A program made the position numbers and the translations under genes. 64,000 bases of DNA from Sellimonas caecigallum (lineage in GTDB: Bacteria > Bacillota > Clostridia > Lachnospirales > Lachnospiraceae). The stretch spans positions 186,001 to 250,000 of the forward strand of contig NZ_CP173660.1 in NCBI RefSeq assembly GCF_045038405.1, in the 5' to 3' direction. Of this stretch, positions 1 to 9,627 are shown piece by piece; position 1 is the stretch's first letter; the number at the start of each line of letters is the position of its first letter. Below the pieces are notes generated by a model. That model had not been told where the DNA came from. It saw only the letters and a program-made list of their open reading frames with translations, and searched no databases.

Positions 1-1212
1 ATTCTCTGCAACAGGTGCATAATACTCATATGCATTCTGTCCGCCAAGGAATTCAGATGCATATGTATCATCGGCAGCTGCTTCCTCCATCCCGCTTACT
101 GTGTTAGTAAAATCAAGATAATCCTTAGAAACCTTCAGCAGAGTATCTTTGTCTGCTGTCATTGCAAGAATGATGTCTTTTACATGCTCCGGATTGTCTG
201 TTCCTGTCGCCGCGTGGATGTAAGAGCCACCCCAATTGTACTCCTGCGGCGGATTTGTAACAGCCCATGCACCTGTATCGCCATCCCAGTTCGGGCTCAG
301 GGTAAAGTCAACGCCCCAAGGTGGAAGCAGAAACGCAAACACTTTGGAAGAAGATCCCATAGCTTTATTCCAGTCATCATTAAACTGTCCTTTGACTGTC
401 TTGTCCAGATAACCGGCGTCAAGCCATTCTTTGGAATTTTTCACCCAGTCCATGATAAGCGGATCTATTTTCACAGTTGTCTCTCCGTCCGCTACCCAGG
501 GTTCACTGATATTATTGCCATACACACGGAAAGTATCTGCATAAGAAGCAAATGTATAATACCCCTTTGCCTTCAGTTCTTCCGCAGTTCCTTTCAGCGT
601 ATCCCAGTCTTTTACTTTTTCACCTACAGTTGCCGGATCATCGGTTCCGAATACATCCTTTGCAATATCTCTACGGTATACAAGTACTCCCGGGCAGCAC
701 TGCCATGTAGACCCCCTCTGTACACCGTCCCTGTCAGAGGCTGTTGTCTTTGTAAAATCATACTGATCTGCAAGATCTGTTTCAGGATCAATACCCAGAT
801 CCGTGAGAGGCATCGCCACACCGGCTTCTGCATCTGTATATTTATAGACATAGTCTGTCTCAGATAAGAAGATATCAATCTTGTCATCTGCCGCTGCATC
901 TGCCTGATTCATCAGAGCCTCATCAAGTTTCTGCTGATAGACACCATCCTGATTCGGATTGATCACCCAGTGAATCTCTGTTCCGTCTTTCAGTGTAGTC
1001 ACCGTTCCATCATCAGATGTGCTCTCAACTTCCGGGTACACAGCCTCCAGGCGGGTGCGGAATTCATCGTTCCAGCTGTAAATATTGATGACTTTTCCTT
1101 CTTCAGCATTTTCAGACTGTCCCGATCCCCCGTCATTTCCTCCGCCACATCCTGCCAGTAGTCCTGCCACCGTGACCGATGCCATTAAAACAGCAAACAC
1201 TCTCTTTTTCAT
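1..1212 (-). CDS. ABC transporter sugar-binding lipoprotein (3' end outside window)
   Basis: The reading frame is open from the ATG at 1212 to the left edge, about 404 codons without a stop. The N-terminus has a lysine start, a hydrophobic stretch and a lipobox ending LLAGC at about residues 19-23, followed by a Gly/Ser-rich linker, so it is an exported lipoprotein. The text after that (VINIYSWNDEF) and the end near the edge (FLGGQNAYEYYAPVAEN) match extracellular solute-binding proteins of carbohydrate ABC importers. An AGGAGG lies 8 bases before the start. It is divergent from two GH94 phosphorylases and shares their operator region, so it probably delivers beta-glucan oligosaccharides or cellobiose to them. 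The permease genes would lie left of the window. The substrate is inferred from context. Confidence 0.88.
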   Translation of the reverse strand, partial: MKKRVFAVLMASVTVAGLLAGCGGGNDGGSGQSENAEEGKVINIYSWNDEFRTRLEAVYPEVESTSDDGTVTTLKDGTEIHWVINPNQDGVYQQKLDEALMNQADAAADDKIDIFLSETDYVYKYTDAEAGVAMPLTDLGIDPETDLADQYDFTKTTASDRDGVQRGSTWQCCPGVLVYRRDIAKDVFGTDDPATVGEKVKDWDTLKGTAEELKAKGYYTFASYADTFRVYGNNISEPWVADGETTVKIDPLIMDWVKNSKEWLDAGYLDKTVKGQFNDDWNKAMGSSSKVFAFLLPPWGVDFTLSPNWDGDTGAWAVTNPPQEYNWGGSYIHAATGTDNPEHVKDIILAMTADKDTLLKVSKDYLDFTNTVSGMEEAAADDTYASEFLGGQNAYEYYAPVAEN

Positions 1213-1272
1213 TGTTCATTCCTCCTGTCTTTTAATTATCTTCAGGGCCTCCGTCCTGTTTAAGATGTTGAA

Positions 1273-1301
1273 ATTATATCTCAATCCGGCAGTTCAATAT
1301 A
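1273..1301 (-). promoter_or_regulatory. Candidate promoter of the sugar-binding protein gene
   Basis: On the minus strand there is a perfect -10 TATAAT (1273-1278). Seventeen bases upstream is a poor -35 (TATATT, 1296-1301). A weak -35 next to an operator copy at 1320-1335 fits an activator-dependent promoter. Confidence 0.45.
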
Positions 1302-1319
1302 TTATAAACATCAAAAAAA

Positions 1320-1382
1320 TGTCAGATTCATGACACGTTTTCTGACATTTTCCATTTCATGTCATGAATCTGACATTTTCCA
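1320..1382. promoter_or_regulatory. Divergent operator: paired copies of TGTCATGAATCTGACA
   Basis: A 16-base sequence occurs twice in opposite orientation, at 1320-1335 (minus strand) and 1360-1375 (plus strand). Each copy is followed outward by TTTT and points at its own gene. A third partial copy, TCTGACATTTTCCA at 1341-1354, repeats exactly at 1369-1382, 28 bases apart. This is the layout expected for an AraC-family activator acting on two divergent promoters. The AraC-type gene at 6653-7459 is the obvious candidate. Binding is inferred. Confidence 0.75.
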
Positions 1383-1417
1383 CCCTTTTTCTGATTTTTA
1401 CCTCCCACAGATTCTTA

Positions 1418-1423
1418 TATAAT
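1418..1423 (+). promoter_or_regulatory. -10 box of the GH94 operon
   Basis: A perfect TATAAT lies 36 bases before the phosphorylase start. No good -35 is seen about 17 bases upstream. The operator repeat ends at 1382, just before where the -35 would be, as in class II activation. Confidence 0.5.
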
Positions 1424-1458
1424 TTCCATAATTGAAAAACAAGGAAAGGAGACCCAAA

Positions 1459-4158
1459 ATGAATCAACTGCATTTTATTGATGAAAACGGAAGTTTTTCT
1501 ATAGAACAGCCGGAAAATATAAGTTACCTTTATTTTCCACTGGCTTCAGAGAAAGGAATAAAAAGTTCTCTCACACCAAATCTGGGAGGTGATTCCAAAA
1601 CAGACCAGGAAACTTTCCTATTAGAACCTGTCAGCGCAGAAAATCTTCATAATAATCGTTCTTGCAGAAATTTCTGGCTGATATCTGAAAAAGATGGTGT
1701 TTTCTCCGCAACAGGATCATCCTCTGAACAGGAAACAGCAAAATTTACAGATTATCAGGATAAGAGCAAAATCACAGCCGGATTTATGTGGCATACACTG
1801 GAAAGGAACTCTTCTGCCCTGTCGGTTGAGACACAAATCACTTCCTTTATTCCTGTGGAAGATAATGTAGAAATTATGTACATTACCGTCCGTAATCTTT
1901 CAGGCAATACAAAGGACATGATTCCTTACGCAGCAGTACCAATCTACGGAAGGAGCGCTGACAATATACGTGACCACAGAAACGTGACTTCCATGCTGCA
2001 CCGCATCAGGACGGATTCCCATGGAGTCCTTGTCTGCCCGACAATGTCTTTTGATGAGAAAGGCCATCGCCCCAATTCAAAAATCTATTATGTATATGGA
2101 TGCGGTGATAATGGACATGTACCGGAGTGTTTCTATCCTACTGTAGAAGATTTTCTTGGCGAAGGCGGTACCTACACGCATCCTCGTGCAGTCTATGAAA
2201 ATCTCCCCGGTGTCCAGGCAGGTTCTGCGGCCGCCGGCAAAGAAGCAATGGGAGCTTTCCGTTTTCCCAGGATCCAGCTTACCCCTGGTGAAAAAGCGGA
2301 GTATATCCTGTTCCTCGGTGTGGAAAACAGCCAAGAAGAAATTGCACGTGTTTTTGAAAAATACAACACTCCCGATAAAGTCCAGAAAGCTCTTGAGACA
2401 ACCAAATCATGGTGGAAAAAGAAAGTCAACACTGGATTTCATACTGGAGATTCCAATTTTGACCGACTGATGAAGTGGATCTGTTTCCAGCCTTTCCTGC
2501 GTCGTCTGTTTGGATGTTCTTTTCTTCCTCACCACGATTACGGAAGAGGCGGTCGCGGATGGCGTGATCTCTGGCAGGACTGTCTCTCTCTCCTTCTCAT
2601 GGATCCCGACGGAGTGGGACAAATGATAGAAAAAAACTTTGGCGGAGTACGGATTGACGGAACTAACGCCACAATCATCGGGGACGGAGATGGTAATTTT
2701 ATTGCAGACCGAAACGGTATCGCCCGGGTTTGGATGGACCATGCACTCTGGCCACAGATGACTACAAAACTGTATATTGACCAGACAGGAGATATCAATA
2801 TTCTAAACCGCCAGGTTTATTATTTTAAAGACGCCCAGACAGAAAGAGGCTCTCGAATCGACACTCTGTGGGATGCCGGACAGGGCAGCCTTCTGCGCAC
2901 AGAAAACGATGATATTTATGCAGGGACCATATTGGAACACCTTCTCATCCAGCAGCTGACAGCCTTTTATGAAGTCGGTGACCACAATATTTACCGCCTT
3001 CGTGGAGCTGATTGGAACGATGCTCTGGACATGGCTCCGGAACATGGAGAAAGTGTCGCTTTTACCTGTGCTTATGCAGGGAATCTCCGCGAGCTTGCCT
3101 CAATGATCAGACTTCTCGACCGCCTTTCCCCGAAGAAGACTGCAGAATTGATCGAAGAACTGCGGGTGCTGCTCAATGACAATACGGAATTATTTGAGAA
3201 CATCAAGGCAAAAAAAGATCTGCTGGCAGAGTATATGCAAAGCTGCAGTCATCGAATCAGCGGCAGACGCTTTACCGTCCGGCTGTCCGAACTGGCAGAA
3301 AATCTGGAACACAAAGCAGACTGGCTCACGAAATATCTGCAGGATCATGAATGGATCGACGGTGAATCGGATGAAGGATGGTTTAACAGCTATTATGATG
3401 ACCATGGACAGGCGGTAGAAGGATTTTTCCCCAATGAGGTGCGAATGATGCTCACCGGACAGGTATTCTCCATTATGGGAAATGTGGCTTCTCAAAAGCA
3501 GATTCGCAGGATAATAAACAGTGCGGATCATTATCTCTACCAGAAAGAAATCGGAGGCTACAGGCTGAACACGGATTTTCATGAGCTTAAATTCGATATG
3601 GGACGCATGTTCGGCTTTGCATACGGTGAAAAGGAAAACGGAGCAGTATTCTCACATATGGCCGTAATGTATGCCAACGCCCTGTACCGACGCGGTTTCG
3701 CGAAAGAAGGTTGGAAAGCGCTGAAAACACTGGCCGAAACTTCTCTGGATTTTGATACCAGCCGTATCTATCCGGGAATTCCTGAATATTTCCGCTCGGA
3801 CGGTCGAGGAATGTATCATTATCTGACAGGAGCCGCAAGCTGGTTTATGATGACCATGATCACTCAGGTCTTCGGTGTCCGGGGAGAAGCTGGCAATCTT
3901 ATCCTCGCTCCCCAGCTTACGGCTGAACAGTTTGACAGTCAGGGAAACGCATCTGTCAGCCTTGTTTTCGCCGGAAAGAAACTTGAGATCATCTACGAAA
4001 ATCCGAAACGCAAAGACAGCGGGACTTACACGATAGCCTCCGTTACCTATGACGGGCAGCACATTCAGACAGACGGATCCGGACAAGCGGCTATTCCTCG
4101 CAGAATACTGGATACACTTTCTGATGAATGCCACCACATAATTGTAAAACTGAATTAA
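1459..4158 (+). CDS. GH94 glycoside phosphorylase, laminaribiose phosphorylase-like
   Basis: This cytoplasmic enzyme of 899 residues splits a beta-glucoside with phosphate, giving a glucose 1-phosphate-type product. It has the GH94 layout: an N-terminal beta-sandwich, then an (alpha/alpha)6 barrel with the catalytic general-acid motif DWND near residue 518 (context RGADWNDALDMAPE). It also shows the GRGWRDLWQD segment and the C-terminal PGIPEYF...YLTGAASW region. The length and the DWNDALDMA context resemble laminaribiose-type phosphorylases more than cellobiose phosphorylases of about 800 residues, but the linkage specificity is uncertain. I chose the ATG at 1459 because AAAGGAG sits 7 bases before it; an in-frame TTG at 1432 has no such site. 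It is followed 27 bases later by a cellobiose phosphorylase, so the pair probably handles different beta-glucan fragments. Confidence 0.8.
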   Translation: MNQLHFIDENGSFSIEQPENISYLYFPLASEKGIKSSLTPNLGGDSKTDQETFLLEPVSAENLHNNRSCRNFWLISEKDGVFSATGSSSEQETAKFTDYQDKSKITAGFMWHTLERNSSALSVETQITSFIPVEDNVEIMYITVRNLSGNTKDMIPYAAVPIYGRSADNIRDHRNVTSMLHRIRTDSHGVLVCPTMSFDEKGHRPNSKIYYVYGCGDNGHVPECFYPTVEDFLGEGGTYTHPRAVYENLPGVQAGSAAAGKEAMGAFRFPRIQLTPGEKAEYILFLGVENSQEEIARVFEKYNTPDKVQKALETTKSWWKKKVNTGFHTGDSNFDRLMKWICFQPFLRRLFGCSFLPHHDYGRGGRGWRDLWQDCLSLLLMDPDGVGQMIEKNFGGVRIDGTNATIIGDGDGNFIADRNGIARVWMDHALWPQMTTKLYIDQTGDINILNRQVYYFKDAQTERGSRIDTLWDAGQGSLLRTENDDIYAGTILEHLLIQQLTAFYEVGDHNIYRLRGADWNDALDMAPEHGESVAFTCAYAGNLRELASMIRLLDRLSPKKTAELIEELRVLLNDNTELFENIKAKKDLLAEYMQSCSHRISGRRFTVRLSELAENLEHKADWLTKYLQDHEWIDGESDEGWFNSYYDDHGQAVEGFFPNEVRMMLTGQVFSIMGNVASQKQIRRIINSADHYLYQKEIGGYRLNTDFHELKFDMGRMFGFAYGEKENGAVFSHMAVMYANALYRRGFAKEGWKALKTLAETSLDFDTSRIYPGIPEYFRSDGRGMYHYLTGAASWFMMTMITQVFGVRGEAGNLILAPQLTAEQFDSQGNASVSLVFAGKKLEIIYENPKRKDSGTYTIASVTYDGQHIQTDGSGQAAIPRRILDTLSDECHHIIVKLN

Positions 4159-4185
4159 GCAAATTGAAAGGACAGGAATAGATTT

Positions 4186-6600
4186 ATGAAATATGGATAT
4201 TTTGACGACAAAGAGCGTGAATATGTAATCGACCGCCCGGATACCCCCTCCCCTTGGGTAAACTATCTGGGGTCACCGGAATACGGAGCAATTATCTCCA
4301 ACAATGCTGGTGGGTATAGTTTTGCCAGATCAGGCGCAAATGGACGTATCCTACGCTACATTTTCAACCAGTTTGACCAGCCGGGACGCTATATTTATAT
4401 CCGGGACAATGACTCCCACGATTACTGGTCTGCTTCATGGCAGCCGGTAGGAAAGGATACAGAACAATATCACAGCAAATGCTGCCACGGCATGGGTTAT
4501 ACAAGAATGCTCGCAGACTACAGCAACATACACTCTGAAGCTGACTACTATGTTCCGCTTGGAAAATCCTATGAAGTTTGGGGACTTTCCGTGACTAACG
4601 AATCAGACCGTACACGGAATCTTACTCTTACTGGATATGCTGAGTTCACCAATCATAATAATTACGAACAGGATCAGGTAAATCTTCAGTATTCTCTGTT
4701 CATAACCCGCACATTGTTTGAGAAGGATCGGATTATACAGCAGATCCACGGAAACCTCGATACACTGAAGGCAGATGAAGAGGTAGACGATAAAAAGGTA
4801 ACCGAACGCTTTTTCGGACTCGCAGGTGCCGAAGTCTCCTCCTACTGCGGTGATAAAGATCAATTTCTCGGTAAATATCACGGTTACGGAGATCCTCAGG
4901 GCGTAACCTCCGCTGATCTCGGAAATGTGACGAGCTATAACGAAAACTCCTGCGGAGCCCTGTCCTGTAAGATCACTCTGGCTCCCGGCGAATCCAGAAC
5001 CGTGATCTTCCTTCTGGGTATGAAACCCTCCTCAGAAGCGGAAGACATAATCAAATCCTATAAAAAAGATCTTGCCGGACAGATCCGACAGGAGATTGAT
5101 ACACTGAAAGCAGACTGGTTTGCGAAACTGGATCATCTGAAGATCCGTACGCCGGATCCTGCTTTCAATACCATGATCAATACGTGGAATGCATACAATT
5201 GCTTTATCACCTTTGTCTGGTCAAGGGCAGCCTCCTTTATTTACTGCGGACTTCGAAACGGCTACGGTTACCGTGATACCGTACAGGACATCCAGGGAAT
5301 TATCCATCTTGCACCTGAAATGGCATGTGAAAAGATCCGATTCATGCTCTCTGCACAGGTAGATAACGGCGGTGGTCTTCCTCTTGTAAAATTTACCCAT
5401 AACCCCGGGCATGAGGATACACCGGATGATGCCTCCTATGTTCAGGAAACAGGTCATCCCGCCTACCGTGCGGATGATGCCCTCTGGCTGTTCCCCACAA
5501 TTTACAAATACATTGCGGAAACCGGGAATACAGCATTTCTTGATGAAGTCATTCCATTTGCCAATAAAGGTGAGGGAAGCGTTTATGAGCATCTGAAACG
5601 TGCCATACAGTTTTCCTTTGACCATCTCGGACCTCACGGTATGCCTGCCGGATTATATGCAGACTGGAATGACTGTCTCCGTCTCGGAGCAAAGGGTGAA
5701 TCCTCTTTTGTCGCACTGCAGTTTTATTATGCAATGACTCTAATAAAGAAATTTGCCGTGTACAAGCAGGACAGCGAATACATCCGATATCTTGAAGAAA
5801 AACAGGAAGAAATCGGACAGAAGATCCAGAAACTGTGCTGGGATAACGACCGGTTCATCCGCGGCTATACTGAAAAAGGTGAACGAATCGGCGCGGCAGC
5901 GGATCCTGAAGCAAACATGTGGCTAAATCCGCAAAGCTGGTCTGTCATCAGCGGCCTTGCATCCAAAGAACAGGCCGATATTGCTCTGGAAAATGTATAT
6001 CAGAGGCTCAACACAGCGTACGGTGCCATCCTGATGGATCCGCCTTACCATGCACACGCATTTGACGGTGCACTTGCCGTAATCTACAATCAGGGCACAA
6101 AAGAAAATTCCGGTATTTTCTCCCAATCCCAGGGCTGGCTGATCCTTGCAGAAGCTCTCAGTGGTCACGGAAATCGTGCATTTGAATACTTTACAGAGAA
6201 TGCACCGGCCGCACAGAATGACCGGGCAGAAATTCGTCATCTTGAACCCTACTGCTATGGACAGTTTACAGAAGGACCCGCCAGCAGCCATTTCGGGCGC
6301 TCCCATGTCCACTGGCTTACAGGTACCGCCTCTACCGTGATGGTCGGCTGCGTAGAAGGAATCCTCGGACTTCGTCCGGATTTAAAAGGAATCCGGATTG
6401 CTCCTGCCGTGCCGGAAAGCTGGGACTTTCTTGAGATGGATAAAGAATTTCGTGGAAAATATCTACACATCCGAGTTGAGAACCCGGATCACCGCGAGTC
6501 CGGTTGCAGAAGCATGACTTTAAACGGTCAGGAACTCCCTGACAATTACATACCTGAAGAATTGCTTGCAGAGAAAAATGAAATCGTCCTAATAATGTAA
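4186..6600 (+). CDS. cbp: Cellobiose phosphorylase (GH94)
   Basis: This protein of 804 residues catalyses reversible phosphorolysis of cellobiose to alpha-glucose 1-phosphate and glucose in the cytoplasm. The N-terminus (MKYGYFDDKEREYVIDRPDTP, LGSPEYGAIISNNAGGYSF) is the classic cellobiose phosphorylase opening. The catalytic DWND is at residues 493-496 in the context YADWNDCLRLG, and the C-terminal glycine-rich segment GPASSHFGRSHVHWLTGTAS is intact. Length and motifs are normal for the family. It is the second gene of the operon, 27 bases after the other GH94 gene, with AAAGGACAGGA before the start. Phosphorolysis saves one ATP per glucose, so with the ABC importer this forms a complete uptake and cleavage route. 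Confidence 0.93.
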   Translation: MKYGYFDDKEREYVIDRPDTPSPWVNYLGSPEYGAIISNNAGGYSFARSGANGRILRYIFNQFDQPGRYIYIRDNDSHDYWSASWQPVGKDTEQYHSKCCHGMGYTRMLADYSNIHSEADYYVPLGKSYEVWGLSVTNESDRTRNLTLTGYAEFTNHNNYEQDQVNLQYSLFITRTLFEKDRIIQQIHGNLDTLKADEEVDDKKVTERFFGLAGAEVSSYCGDKDQFLGKYHGYGDPQGVTSADLGNVTSYNENSCGALSCKITLAPGESRTVIFLLGMKPSSEAEDIIKSYKKDLAGQIRQEIDTLKADWFAKLDHLKIRTPDPAFNTMINTWNAYNCFITFVWSRAASFIYCGLRNGYGYRDTVQDIQGIIHLAPEMACEKIRFMLSAQVDNGGGLPLVKFTHNPGHEDTPDDASYVQETGHPAYRADDALWLFPTIYKYIAETGNTAFLDEVIPFANKGEGSVYEHLKRAIQFSFDHLGPHGMPAGLYADWNDCLRLGAKGESSFVALQFYYAMTLIKKFAVYKQDSEYIRYLEEKQEEIGQKIQKLCWDNDRFIRGYTEKGERIGAAADPEANMWLNPQSWSVISGLASKEQADIALENVYQRLNTAYGAILMDPPYHAHAFDGALAVIYNQGTKENSGIFSQSQGWLILAEALSGHGNRAFEYFTENAPAAQNDRAEIRHLEPYCYGQFTEGPASSHFGRSHVHWLTGTASTVMVGCVEGILGLRPDLKGIRIAPAVPESWDFLEMDKEFRGKYLHIRVENPDHRESGCRSMTLNGQELPDNYIPEELLAEKNEIVLIM

Positions 6601-6607
6601 TTATATA

Positions 6608-6647
6608 AAAACAGGATACAGCCAAATCTCTGACTGTATCCTGTTTT
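6608..6647. terminator. Bidirectional terminator between cbp and the AraC-type gene
   Basis: A perfect 14-base stem (6608-6621 with 6634-6647) has A-runs and T-runs at both ends. It sits between the converging stops at 6600 and 6653, so it can end transcription from both sides. Confidence 0.88.
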
Positions 6648-6652
6648 CTTAT

Positions 6653-7459
6653 TCAGGAAAGCTGTTTATTCTGCACTCCGTGATCACCGCCGTCCGAATG
6701 TATAGGGCCGGGTTCAATATCCCACTGAACCATATAGTACTCGTCACGGTATTTCTTCGGAGTCATTCCAACCACTTCTCGAAACTGCTGTATAAAATGA
6801 CTCTGTGATGAAAAGGAAAGCCTGTTCGCTATTTCTATCATAGAGTAATCGCTGAATCTGAGCAGATTCTTTGCCATATCTATCTTCTGACGGCGTATAT
6901 AGGCACTTACGGATACTCCCGTCTCTTTCTTGAACAAACGAGAGAGATACCCGGACGACACTCCAAGTTCATCTGCAAGATCCTCAATTGTGATCCGCTC
7001 CTTGATGTGCGAATATATGTATTCCTTGCATACATTAATATGCTTTGAATTAGTATCACTACGAGAATACTTGCGCATTTTCTCCGTATAATCCATGACC
7101 ATCTCGTCATGGAGTCGATGTACTTCTTCTTCCGTATGAATATCATCCAGTTTCTGGATATAAAAATCACTCATCCTGAAAGCTTGTTCCAGCTCCATGC
7201 CGGTCTGTCTGCAAAGGCGTGTAATCATTGCAGTTGTAATTACAAAATGATACTTCAAATTAACCACAGGATCTCTTGAGAGAACACCAACTCCTTCACC
7301 TTCCATAAAACGCCCCTGTTCACAGTTCTTCCTGACTGTTTCTATATCTCCTGTCGACACTGCCCTGTAAAACAAAAACTCTTCCGTAGGTTCACGGTGT
7401 TCAATTTCGTCAATCTCATCATTAGCCTCCAACAGAAACCATTCATTTTTATAACTCAT
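6653..7459 (-). CDS. AraC-family transcriptional regulator
   Basis: A regulator of 268 residues. The C-terminal 100 residues form the AraC double helix-turn-helix: TIEDLADELGVSSGYLSRLF is the first recognition unit, and the second contains SFSSQSHFIQQFREVVGMTPKKYR. The N-terminal part (about 150 residues) has no obvious cupin motif that I can name. The ATG at 7459 was chosen over an upstream in-frame ATG at 7492 because AGAGGG precedes it and nothing precedes the other. It converges on the phosphorylase operon and lies in the same cluster as the paired operator at 1320-1382, so it probably activates both sugar transcription units. The inducer is unknown. Confidence 0.88.
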   Translation of the reverse strand: MSYKNEWFLLEANDEIDEIEHREPTEEFLFYRAVSTGDIETVRKNCEQGRFMEGEGVGVLSRDPVVNLKYHFVITTAMITRLCRQTGMELEQAFRMSDFYIQKLDDIHTEEEVHRLHDEMVMDYTEKMRKYSRSDTNSKHINVCKEYIYSHIKERITIEDLADELGVSSGYLSRLFKKETGVSVSAYIRRQKIDMAKNLLRFSDYSMIEIANRLSFSSQSHFIQQFREVVGMTPKKYRDEYYMVQWDIEPGPIHSDGGDHGVQNKQLS

Positions 7460-7832
7460 TAGCCGCCCTCTTTCTATTGCAAATTTCCCCATGTGTATTG
7501 CTTGATATTTTTATGTATTACTAATACTAAAAATTCCTGTTTCCAATTTCATGATTACTTTCTATAGATATCTTATTCTATATTATAGCAGATAATATTT
7601 TTGATGCATTATTTTAATCAAATTATTTTTTCTATACAATAAGACATCATACTCTTTCCACACAAATAGCATTGTGTAATAATTCCAAATAAACTACACC
7701 CCCCCCCCGCAATTTTTCTATAATAAAATGATATCAAAAAACGCTTTCTATCTTGCACGATCTTTTATTTACCCAATTTATACTTTATGTTATAATTTTA
7801 TATGTCATATATCATAAAATATGGAGGAAACC
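7460..7832. other. AT-rich intergenic region with a C10 tract
   Basis: No gene is visible in these 370 bases. The region is strongly AT-rich except for a run of ten C residues at 7699-7708. No remnant of the sigK 5' half can be read in any frame. It holds the 5' flanks of the AraC-type and recombinase genes. Confidence 0.7.
7768..7796 (+). promoter_or_regulatory. Candidate promoter of the serine recombinase
   Basis: A perfect -10 TATAAT (7791-7796) lies 17 bases after TTTACC (7768-7773, 4 of 6 matches to the -35 consensus). It would give a leader of about 30 bases. A mother-cell (SigE) promoter would be expected for a sporulation-timed recombinase, but I see no convincing one. Confidence 0.4.
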
Positions 7833-9627
7833 ATGAACGGAAATGAGAAGTACATTGCCATTTATTCCCGGAAATCAAAGTTTACCGGAAAAGGCGAAAG
7901 TATCGGGAATCAGATAGAACTCTGTAAAGAATATATCCAAACTCATTATACTGAAATTCCACAGGATCATATTTTAGTGTATGAGGATGAAGGCTTTTCC
8001 GGCGGTAATCTCAACCGGCCGGACTTTAAAAAAATGATGGAAGCTGCAAGGCAGCGTAAGTTCAAAGCGATCATTGTCTACCGCCTGGACCGAATCAGCC
8101 GGAATATCAGTGACTTTTCCAGCCTTATTGAAGAATTGTCAAGACTGGACATTGCTTTCATATCTATCCGAGAACAGTTTGATACCGGAACTCCCATGGG
8201 ACGGGCCATGATGTATATAGCTTCTGTTTTTTCCCAGCTGGAGCGTGAAACCATAGCCGAGCGTATCAGAGATAATATGCATGAACTGGCGAAAACCGGA
8301 CGATGGCTTGGGGGAACAACTCCCACAGGATATGCCTCAGAATCGGTACAGAAAGTTACCATAGACGGGAAAGCAAAAAAGGCCTGCAAGCTGAAACTGA
8401 TACCGGAAGAATCAGAAATTGTCCGTCTGATCTACAGCCTGTATATCGAACACGATTCTCTGACTTCTGTAGAAGCAGAATTAATAAAGCGGGGACTTAA
8501 AACAAAAAACAATAAACTCTTTACCCGTTTTTCAATCAAGTCTATCTTACAAAATCCGGTTTACATGATCGCGGATGTAAACGCATATAACTTTTTTGTA
8601 AAAGAGAACGCAGATCTTAATTCTGCCAAAGATGAATTCGACAGCGTCCATGGCATGATGGTATATAACCGCACCAAACAGGAAAAAGGGAAAGCCGTCA
8701 CCTATCTTCCGCCCGATGAATGGATTGCTGCCGTAGGTCTGCACCCAGGAATTATTCCTGGCAAAGCATGGATTTCCGTCCAGGATTCTCTCAATCGGAA
8801 TAAATGTAAAGCTTACCGTAAACCTCGAAATAATGAAGCCCTGCTTACCGGCTTATTATACTGTGCCTGCGGCAGCCGTATGTACCCGAAGATCAGCAAA
8901 AGGAAAACAGCAGATGGAAAGCCGATCTACACTTATGTATGCAAGCTCAAGGAACGCAGTAAACGCATGCTCTGCAACAGCAAAAATGCCAATGGAAACA
9001 CTCTAGATATGGCCGTCATCGAGCAGATTAAACTGCTAGAGGACGACAAAGGCTCCTTTATCGATCAGTTGGAACAAAGCAGAAAATTCTATACTGGAAA
9101 CCGGGAAGCCTATAACGATCAACTCGCTTCCATACAGGAAGAAAAAGCTGAAGTGGAAAGAAAGATTGATGGGTTGGTGGATTCCATTGCAGAGCTTGGA
9201 GACAGTGCAGCTAAAAACCGTGTAGCAAAACGGATTGAACAGCTAAATCAGAAATCTGTTGATTTAGATTCCCGTATCCACGAATTAGAATGTCTGACTT
9301 CACAGCATGCTCTCAGCGATATAGAATTTGACGTTATGCGCCAACTGCTGTCAGTCTTCAAAACCAGCATTGATGAAATGAGCATAGAACAGAAACGTGC
9401 GGCAATCCGCACTCTTGTCCGGAAAGTTGTATGGGACGGTGTCAACGCCCATATCATCCTCTTCGGCGTGCAGGACGATGAGATTGAATATCCTCCGCTT
9501 TCCTATCAAACAGATGAAACAGACAGCACAGAAGACGACCTGAAAGAACTGGAACGGTTCAGTGATGTGGATTATGAAGATGAAACCGCTGACGGATCAA
9601 AAACCTATTGGGGTGAGGATAGCAAAT
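7833..9627 (+). mobile_element. Right end of a probable sigK-intervening (skin-like) element
   Basis: Only the minimum extent visible is given: the recombinase gene up to the junction with the sigK 3' fragment. The element must extend left. No other half of sigK is found before position 1, so it may exceed 9.6 kb and include the sugar cluster. Known skin elements of Bacillus and Clostridioides carry a large serine recombinase at one end and interrupt sigK. Confidence 0.65.

Noticed and set aside
184..867. A 227-residue open frame on the plus strand
   Set aside because: It is antisense to the sugar-binding lipoprotein, rich in Cys/Ile/Phe runs and has no ribosome site.
1341..1382. The TCTGACATTTTCC repeats as a CRISPR array
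   Set aside because: Only two or three short copies, in a promoter, with no spacers or cas genes.
7813..7820. CATAAAAT as a SigE-like -10 for the recombinase
   Set aside because: It is only 12 bases before the ATG, so the transcript would start inside the ribosome site.
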